From: an uncultured Eubacterium sp.
GTDB lineage: Bacteria > Bacillota > Clostridia > Lachnospirales > Lachnospiraceae
Length of the DNA stretch: 64,000 nt
Direction: 5' to 3'
Assembly: GCA_910586225.1 (NCBI GenBank)
Contig: CAJUIL010000007.1
Coordinates: 1-64,000 of the forward strand
The position numbers and the translations under genes are program-made. Positions within the stretch are counted from its first letter, which is position 1, and every line of letters begins with the position of its first letter. Under the pieces are notes generated by a model that saw only the letters and a program-made list of their open reading frames with translations, was not told where the DNA came from and did no database searches. Positions 58,115 through 64,000 of the stretch are shown piece by piece.

Positions 58115-60079
58115 TTATTTTTCATAACTTTTACTATTTTTATCATCCGCATATTGCCCATACCAAAGCTGGCTGCCTCCAGGTTCTACTCCAGTTGCTT
58201 CTATATAAACGCCCGTATCCACCGGAAGCTTCTTTTTCTCCAAAAAGAAATGGATCACCTTCTGCACAATATAATAAATAACCGCAAATACCGGACAGCC
58301 AAGCAGCATCCCCATAACACCAAACAAACCGCTGCCGATAAGGATCGCGAACATGACCCAGAAGGACGACAGCCCTGTAGAATCGCCCAAGATCTTCGGC
58401 CCGATGATATTGCCGTCCACCTGCTGTAAAATTACAACAAAAATAACAAAATATAATGCGTACAGCGGATCTACTAATAAAATCAAAAAAGTACTCGGTA
58501 TCGCACCGATAAACGGTCCGAAAAACGGAATGATATTTGTCACACCAACAATCACACTGACAAGGAGCGTATATGGCATCTTAATAATACACAATACAAT
58601 ATAGCAAATAATACCGATGATCAGCGAATCCAGAAGCTTTCCCTTTATAAAACCGCCAAATACTGCATTTGTGGTGTGGAAAACCTGAATAGCCTGATTC
58701 GCTGCGCGCGCCGGGAACAGAGCAAAAATAATCTTCTTCGTCTGTCCCTCAAAGCTCTCCTTTTCACACATCACATAAATAGACACAATGAGTCCGATAA
58801 TAATGTTTTTAAACGCATTCAGCACATTTAAAAGACCGCTTGTCACTGTTGCTACATAATCCTTTGTCTGCGGAAGCACGGAGTTTTTCAAAAAATCTTC
58901 CATCCAGTCGGCCGCCGTTGTCACATATTCCTCCAGCATAGCCGTAATCTTTTCATTACCAAATTCCCAGTCGTTTAAATGTACAATAAACGAATTGATC
59001 TGCGCTGGCATCGTGTCCACTAAATGTGAAAGATTCTCAGATACCTCTGGTATGACCATAGACACCAATGTCGCAATGAATAAAATAAATACAAGTACTG
59101 CTAATATACTTGAAACCGTCCGTATCACCCGCCGGAATTTTTTTCGCAGCCCTTTGCGATCAGCCAGCTTCAGCATACCGCGTTCGAAAAACATCATGAT
59201 CGGATTGATCAGATACCCGATCGCAAGCCCATACAAGATTGGCTGTGCAATGCTAACCAGCATACCGAACATAGATTTGATATCACGCGAACGGAATAAT
59301 ACCCAAACAACGAGAATACAGCAGCAAAATACAATAAAAAATGTCAGCCCCATTGCCAGATATGGCCTTATATTCCAGTCAGAGCCATATTTCAACTGCT
59401 GCCGTATTGTCTGCTTATTTTGTTCCCTGTTGCTTTTTTCCATATTCACTTCTTTGTCTTTCCTTTTTTCTTTTCTTTCCTTCACTTTTCCAGACTCGCC
59501 TTTTTCCAGACTTTGATACCCGGCTTTTTCTTTTCCAGGCTTTTTATAACCGTCCCTTTCTTTATCTGGCTTTTCATGCCTTGCCTTTTCTTTCTCCGGC
59601 TCTTCGTATCTTACCGTTTCTTTCTCCGGCTTTTCACACCTTGCTTTTTCTTTCTCCGGCTTCCCGTTTCTTATCGTTTCTTTCTCCGGCTTCCCGTACT
59701 TCGTCCTTTCCTTTTCTGGTTTTCCATACTTTAACTTTTCTTTTTCCCGCTTCTCATATTTTGCTTTTTCTTTATCCTGCCTTTCGTACCTCGCCGTTTC
59801 TTTCTCCGGCTTCCTGTACTTCGCCTTTTCTTTCCCTGCTTTTTCGTATTCTGCTGTTTCTTTTCTCACTTTTTCACTTTCTGCTTTCTCTGTCTTTCCA
59901 AGTCCTTTCTTTACCCTTTCTGCTTTATCAGCTTCTAGTTCTCCTGTTTCTGCCGTTTCATTCTCTTCCGCCCGTAATCTTCCGTATTCCGGCTTCGCTG
60001 TCTCGGTTTCTTCGTATTTCGAATATTCTGTTTCCGTATTTTCTTCCGAATAATCTTTCTTCTCCATCATCCTTCTCAC
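58115..60079 (-). CDS. AI-2E/PerM-family transporter with charged repeat N-terminus
   Basis: 654 residues. Residues 230-640 are the AI-2E transporter family (PF01594-like): several spans, LAIGYLINPIMMFFERGM, a large loop, and FFGPFIGAIPSTFLILLVDP ... GNIIGPKILGDSTGLSSFWVMFAIL. Residues 1-212 are almost entirely Lys/Glu, dominated by ten-residue repeats of the type PEKEKARYEK. The GTG at 60077-60079 is the open-frame start; ATG three codons later is close to AGAAGG. An internal ATG at residue 213 could make a normal-sized transporter without the repeats. Confidence 0.82.
   Translation of the reverse strand: MRRMMEKKDYSEENTETEYSKYEETETAKPEYGRLRAEENETAETGELEADKAERVKKGLGKTEKAESEKVRKETAEYEKAGKEKAKYRKPEKETARYERQDKEKAKYEKREKEKLKYGKPEKERTKYGKPEKETIRNGKPEKEKARCEKPEKETVRYEEPEKEKARHEKPDKERDGYKKPGKEKAGYQSLEKGESGKVKERKEKRKDKEVNMEKSNREQNKQTIRQQLKYGSDWNIRPYLAMGLTFFIVFCCCILVVWVLFRSRDIKSMFGMLVSIAQPILYGLAIGYLINPIMMFFERGMLKLADRKGLRKKFRRVIRTVSSILAVLVFILFIATLVSMVIPEVSENLSHLVDTMPAQINSFIVHLNDWEFGNEKITAMLEEYVTTAADWMEDFLKNSVLPQTKDYVATVTSGLLNVLNAFKNIIIGLIVSIYVMCEKESFEGQTKKIIFALFPARAANQAIQVFHTTNAVFGGFIKGKLLDSLIIGIICYIVLCIIKMPYTLLVSVIVGVTNIIPFFGPFIGAIPSTFLILLVDPLYALYFVIFVVILQQVDGNIIGPKILGDSTGLSSFWVMFAILIGSGLFGVMGMLLGCPVFAVIYYIVQKVIHFFLEKKKLPVDTGVYIEATGVEPGGSQLWYGQYADDKNSKSYEK
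59510..59842 (-). repeat. 30-bp in-frame tandem repeat (10 residues)
   Basis: About eleven consecutive units of ten codons, consensus P-E-K-E-K-A-K-Y-G-K, in perfect register over residues 80-190 of the transporter. Confidence 0.85.
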
Positions 60080-60117
60080 TTTATGAAACTATTTCCAAAA
60101 ACACGTTATTTTACAAC

Positions 60118-60154
60118 CCGCACAGACTCCGCCTTCAGAACGGAATCTATGCGG
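60118..60154 (-). terminator. Long hairpin after the hydratase gene
   Basis: 14-bp stem (CCGCATAGATTCCG with CGGAGTCTGTGCGG, two G-U pairs) 25 nt after the hydratase stop. The following tract is not T-rich, so termination is only probable. Confidence 0.55.
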
Positions 60155-60178
60155 ATCTTGATTACTTGCATTTACTTC

Positions 60179-62464
60179 CTATTTTCGGTTAAAATTGATC
60201 AGGCAACCCTTCAAGATAATCTCACGTTCATCATCGGTCAATTCTCCCATTGTCATATGGAACTCCTTCAGACTGCCGTCCTTTACCGCATATGCTGCAA
60301 TATCCAAGTCCTTCTGCTCAACAGCCTTGCGAATATCCGGCAAAAACAAATAATCGCCGTTTGCAAACGGAAGCTCCCCATCTTCAATCAGAAGCGGCAG
60401 CATTCCCCAGTTGATCAGATTTGAGCGGTATCTTTTTGTGGCGTATTCATTTGCGATATTCGCCCAGCCGCCCAATACCTTCTGGCAGGAAGCCGCCTGC
60501 TCACGCGCAGAACCATCTCCGGGCTTCACAGCAAAAATCGTACTTCCGATACCTGTATTGCGTTCGTTCGCATTCGGGAATTTCTGCAGCACTACATCTA
60601 CCGCATCCTTTAATTCCGGCAGCACTTCATATGGATGACCGCCGTCCTCTCTTACCTTTTCCGCTTTTTGTACTTCCTTTGCGCGTCCGACATAAGCAGG
60701 ATCTTTTCTGGATAACGTAAATTCAGCCAGCCCAAGCGGATTTGATCTGTAGGATGAAGTTTCTCCGGAAGGTATCAGTTCATCGGTCGTTGTTACCGGA
60801 TCATGGATTTCCGATACCACCTTCAATAGCAGATGATCTGTCAATGCGCACATTTTCGGCCAATCCTTAATATTCGGGCCCATTTTCACTTCTACGGAAG
60901 TATCCGCTTCTCCATGGCTGTCAAATACACGGTTTTGATAGATCGACTGGTCAAAGAAATATTTCGGCTTCGTAAAGTTCACATCCACATCCGTTGCCGC
61001 TGTCAGATATCCCTTATTTGCCGCCGTCGCCGCGATCGAACGCGCATCCATCAGCGCTACGGACGCAATCTGACCGCTCTGCACCTTAGAGCCTTCACGA
61101 TTCGGGAAATTACGTGTCGAATGGCGAATGGAAAAACCATTATTCGCAGGCGTATCTCCTGCACCAAAACACGGTCCGCAGAATGCTGTTTTCATAACGC
61201 CCCCCGCAGCCATAATCTTCGCTGCAGCTCCATTACGCACCAGCTCCATATAAACTGGTGTGCTCGCTGGATAAACACTTAGTGTAAATTCATCAGCTCC
61301 GATCCCCGCACCGTCCAAAATATCCGCTGCGTCACAAATATTTTCAAATCCGCCGCCTGCGCAGCCTGCAATAATACCCTGGTCTACATACAGTCTGCCG
61401 CCGCGTACCTTTTCTTTCAGATTCAGATCAACCGCTCCGTTAAAACTTACCTGAGCCTTTTTCTCACAATCTGCAAGAATATCTGTCAGATTTGCATTTA
61501 ACTCTTCGATCGTATAGGCGTTGCTTGGGTGGAACGGCATTGCGATCATCGGTTTTATCGTGCTAAGATCCAGCTCGATCATACCATCATAATATGCTAC
61601 CTTCCCTGGATCCAGCTGCGCATAATCTCCGCTGCGTCCATGAATCTCATAAAACTCCTTCACCTGATCATCTGTTTTCCAGATAGATGACAGACAAGTT
61701 GTTTCTGTAGTCATCACATCTACGCCAATCCTGAAATCTACGCTCAGATTTTCAACTCCTGGCCCCATAAATTCCATAACCTTATTTTTCACAAAGCCGT
61801 TTGCAAATACTTCTTTGATCAACGCAATCGCGATATCCTGCGGTCCGACGCCCTTTTGTGGCTTTCCGGTCAGATAAATACCTACTACCTCCGGCATATT
61901 GATATCGTATGTCTGGCTCAACAGCTGTTTTACCAGCTCCGGCCCGCCTTCACCCATCGCCATCGTACCTAACGCTCCATAGCGTGTATGGGAATCCGAG
62001 CCAAGTATCATGTTCCCGCCGCCTGCCAGCATTTCTCTGGCAAACTGATGTATGACCGCCTGATGCGGAGGTACATAAATACCGCCGTATCTTTTTGCAC
62101 ACGACAGGCCAAACATATGATCGTCCTCGTTGATTGTCCCGCCTACTGCACACAAACTGTTATGGCAGTTGGTCAGCACATACGGGATCGGAAATTTTTC
62201 CAGGCCGGACGCACGGGCTGTCTGAATAATACCTACAAAAGTAATATCGTGTGAGGTCAGCTTATCGAATTTAATCTGAAGCTTCTCCATATTTCCGGAA
62301 ACATTGTGCTGCTCTAAAATACGATAAGCGATCGTCTTTGTCTTTGCCTGCTGCTTGTCAATCTCTCCGCCTGTCTTTGTTTTCAAAACCGCAGCTGCAT
62401 CCGGCGTATCTTCTACCAGCTCTGAGCCATTTACCAGATATACGCCTTTGTCATAAAGTTTCAT
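60179..62464 (-). CDS. Aconitase-family hydratase
   Basis: 761 residues, one full aconitase domain plus the swivel domain. The [4Fe-4S] cysteine regions are TNCHNSLCAVGG, IAGCAGGG and FCGPCFGAGDTPANNGFS. GSDSHTRYGALGTMAMGEGG is a substrate-binding segment. It belongs to the YbhJ-like group whose substrate is not settled; citrate/isocitrate cannot be assumed. RBS AAGGAGGAACG. Monocistronic or with the upstream coiled-coil gene (41-nt gap). Confidence 0.87.
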   Translation of the reverse strand: MKLYDKGVYLVNGSELVEDTPDAAAVLKTKTGGEIDKQQAKTKTIAYRILEQHNVSGNMEKLQIKFDKLTSHDITFVGIIQTARASGLEKFPIPYVLTNCHNSLCAVGGTINEDDHMFGLSCAKRYGGIYVPPHQAVIHQFAREMLAGGGNMILGSDSHTRYGALGTMAMGEGGPELVKQLLSQTYDINMPEVVGIYLTGKPQKGVGPQDIAIALIKEVFANGFVKNKVMEFMGPGVENLSVDFRIGVDVMTTETTCLSSIWKTDDQVKEFYEIHGRSGDYAQLDPGKVAYYDGMIELDLSTIKPMIAMPFHPSNAYTIEELNANLTDILADCEKKAQVSFNGAVDLNLKEKVRGGRLYVDQGIIAGCAGGGFENICDAADILDGAGIGADEFTLSVYPASTPVYMELVRNGAAAKIMAAGGVMKTAFCGPCFGAGDTPANNGFSIRHSTRNFPNREGSKVQSGQIASVALMDARSIAATAANKGYLTAATDVDVNFTKPKYFFDQSIYQNRVFDSHGEADTSVEVKMGPNIKDWPKMCALTDHLLLKVVSEIHDPVTTTDELIPSGETSSYRSNPLGLAEFTLSRKDPAYVGRAKEVQKAEKVREDGGHPYEVLPELKDAVDVVLQKFPNANERNTGIGSTIFAVKPGDGSAREQAASCQKVLGGWANIANEYATKRYRSNLINWGMLPLLIEDGELPFANGDYLFLPDIRKAVEQKDLDIAAYAVKDGSLKEFHMTMGELTDDEREIILKGCLINFNRK

Positions 62465-62505
62465 TTGCGTTCCTCCTTAATGCCTGAAAGCATTTCTTAT
62501 GATTT

Positions 62506-63906
62506 TTATAGTAAAGTTTTCTTTTTACCCATTAATTTATCTAATAACGACAATTTTTCATGATGGGGCTGCTTTGCCCCCTCCAATTCATTTTCATTCT
62601 GTCCTGTTCCTACACCTGCTATTAGCTGGATGTCTTCTGCGTCTGCGGCGTACCTTAGATCTGACGGGCCTTGTGCGATCCTGCCATCCGCTCCTTCTTG
62701 CATTTTCTGCGCCATCCGGCTATCCGCAGCTTCTTGTGCTCCCTGCACCATCCGGGCGTCTGCAGCTTCCTGCACTCCTTGTACTGCTCCCGCTGCTTCT
62801 GATGAGTCTTGTGCCATCTGGCTATTCGCTCCTTCTGACACATCCTGCGCCTTATGGCCGCCAACTGCTTCTTTTGCATTCGTTGCTATATGACCGCCTG
62901 CCGTTTGTGATGTGCCTTGCGGCATCGCTCCTTCTGACTCTGATCTGTCTTGGGATATTGATCCTTCTGATGCTTCCATTGTGCTTTGCGACATCTTCTC
63001 TACATCTAGTTCAGCGGTTTTTTTGTCTTCGTCAACTGCTTTTTCGTCGTAGTCCAAGCTTTCTGCAGATTTTTTTCTGTTTCCATCATCTGGCTTTTCC
63101 ATTTGCTCTTTACCAGAAAAAGACTTCCGCACATTCCGCTTTGCGGGATTCTCCTCATACTCTGACTCTGCCTTTAGATCCTCTGCAAATAAATGCTGGA
63201 TATCTGCTGCCGCCCTTTTCAATGTGGATTCAATCACTCCCTCATCCTCCAACGGCTGCATCATTTCTTCATCTTCTGCCTTCTTATCCTCTTCTTTTTC
63301 AAACGGTATGCCCGCTTTTCGGAAATAATCCTCGTTTATTCGTATTTCCGGCTTGATCACCGTATGCTTTTCACCAAAGTTTTCCAGCGTCTTTCTGCCC
63401 TTTTTATCCGCCCGTTCCCGCTCTATCTCCCGGTTACGCTCCTCGATCAGCCTTAAATATTTCTCTGTATCCGCCAGCAGCTGCAGCTGGCTCTTTAACT
63501 CCAGCTGATTATCTCGTATCGTTTCCTGCTGCATTTTTATATTTTTCTGAAATTCCTTGTACATCCGGTCTACTGTAGCATCTGCTTCATCTACCATAAC
63601 GTTCAGATGATTCAGCGCTTCCTCGGTATACAGCACGGAAGCCGCATAAATATCCTCCGCCTGACGGCTGGCGTCCCAGATGATGCGATCGCCCTCCTTC
63701 TTTTTTTCACGCAATGCCCGGTCCCTGCTCTGCTGCGTCAGCTCGTACTCATCCATAATCTCATAAATACTCCCGTTCAAACGGTCAATCAGATTAAATA
63801 TATCCTGTTTACTAACAATAATCCGGTCCGCATCATATTTCTCGCTCTTGGAAATCATTACGTGTATATCTCTAAGCACATTTTCGAGTTTCGTCTGTGA
63901 GCTCAT
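62506..63906 (-). CDS. Coiled-coil protein with repetitive C-terminal tail
   Basis: 466 residues. The N-terminal 180 are helical (VSKQDIFNLIDRLNGSIYEIMDEYELTQQSRDRALREKKKEGDRIIWDASRQAEDIY), like the small F0-b/DivIVA-like protein often found near coaD in clostridia. An acidic middle follows, then an Ala/Gln/Gly-rich tail with about 11-14 residue repeats (QEAADARMVQGAQ, QEAADSRMAQKMQ, QEGADGRIAQGPS). The last residues are basic (LMGKKKTLL). Possibly involved in cell-envelope organisation; not assigned. Confidence 0.65.
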   Translation of the reverse strand: MSSQTKLENVLRDIHVMISKSEKYDADRIIVSKQDIFNLIDRLNGSIYEIMDEYELTQQSRDRALREKKKEGDRIIWDASRQAEDIYAASVLYTEEALNHLNVMVDEADATVDRMYKEFQKNIKMQQETIRDNQLELKSQLQLLADTEKYLRLIEERNREIERERADKKGRKTLENFGEKHTVIKPEIRINEDYFRKAGIPFEKEEDKKAEDEEMMQPLEDEGVIESTLKRAAADIQHLFAEDLKAESEYEENPAKRNVRKSFSGKEQMEKPDDGNRKKSAESLDYDEKAVDEDKKTAELDVEKMSQSTMEASEGSISQDRSESEGAMPQGTSQTAGGHIATNAKEAVGGHKAQDVSEGANSQMAQDSSEAAGAVQGVQEAADARMVQGAQEAADSRMAQKMQEGADGRIAQGPSDLRYAADAEDIQLIAGVGTGQNENELEGAKQPHHEKLSLLDKLMGKKKTLL

Positions 63907-64000
63907 TTATTCGCCTCTTTCCCTGCCTACAAATCAACCTGTCTCCTGCTCCGGATGCAGACTGCACATCCTAATCCAAATATCGGATGAAATCTTGCTC

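Noticed and set aside
59341..60192. Long plus-strand open frame opposite the KE-repeat transporter N-terminus
   Set aside because: It is the complement of Lys/Glu codon repeats, which rarely give stops on the other strand; it has no ribosome site and makes a Phe/Leu/Ser-only product.
62499..63356. 285-codon plus-strand frame opposite the coiled-coil protein, and similar 200-codon frames opposite the TPR/AAA gene at 55583-56185
   Set aside because: Antisense shadows of repetitive coding sequence with no site, no family motif and composition typical of complemented repeats.

Overview
The window looks like the chromosome of a Gram-positive, spore-forming clostridium of the Lachnospiraceae type. 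The evidence is a BofA/DUF2508 pair, a SleB-like cell-wall hydrolase, a Tad pilus locus with DUF5702 and FHA/DUF6382-type proteins, a DUF6240 protein beside flagellin and a FliS-like chaperone, and strong AGGAGG ribosome-binding sites throughout. Nearly every gene lies on the minus strand.

Layout. 1-7.2 kb holds housekeeping genes (lysS, greA, dusB, coaX, birA, argF). 7.2-18.2 kb holds an SPFH protein, a SleB-like hydrolase, pgi, a protein that looks like a catalytically dead metallo-beta-lactamase fold, murG, a HIT protein, an orphan histidine kinase, a flavodoxin-SCP2 fusion and a rhomboid. 18.2-25.5 kb and 43.4-45.9 kb are the two halves of one Tad/Flp pilus locus, read leftward: prepilin peptidase, TadZ-like, cpaF, tadB, tadC, Flp pilin, DUF5702, two TadE-like proteins, a second prepilin peptidase and an FHA protein. 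46.0-64.0 kb holds bofA, a yaaL-like gene, a FliS-like gene, flagellin, DUF6240, glgB, a TPR/AAA protein, an AI-2E-type transporter, an aconitase-family hydratase and a coiled-coil protein.

The pilus locus is split by a mobile element of about 17.9 kb (25518-43429). It sits inside the most conserved stretch of the secretion ATPase gene cpaF. Both ends carry the hexamer GGGCAT, and joining the two cpaF pieces at this core restores an uninterrupted 404-residue CpaF. The element carries a large serine recombinase, a coupled tandem resolvase-like protein with no visible catalytic serine, a small upstream protein, a Rep-like protein with an origin-like hairpin region, a YqaJ nuclease with a probable recombination partner, an ArdC antirestriction protein, an HNH endonuclease, RadC, a second small serine recombinase, a divergent XRE regulator, and a compact module of a AAA+ ATPase, a degenerate M48-type protein, a TPR-like protein and two membrane proteins. 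I see no capsid, terminase, relaxase or type IV secretion genes.

The most striking observation is that the attachment site lies inside the recombinase reading frame. In the integrated state the recombinase stop codon TGA is built from one core base plus two host cpaF bases. In the circular form the same frame would run on for 50 more codons, which now lie stranded at the other end of the element (43272-43423). Integration therefore truncates both the pilus ATPase and the recombinase, and excision would restore both. The geometry fits a reversible switch of the Tad pilus with a built-in change of recombinase form. The structure is read directly from sequence; the switching behaviour is inference.
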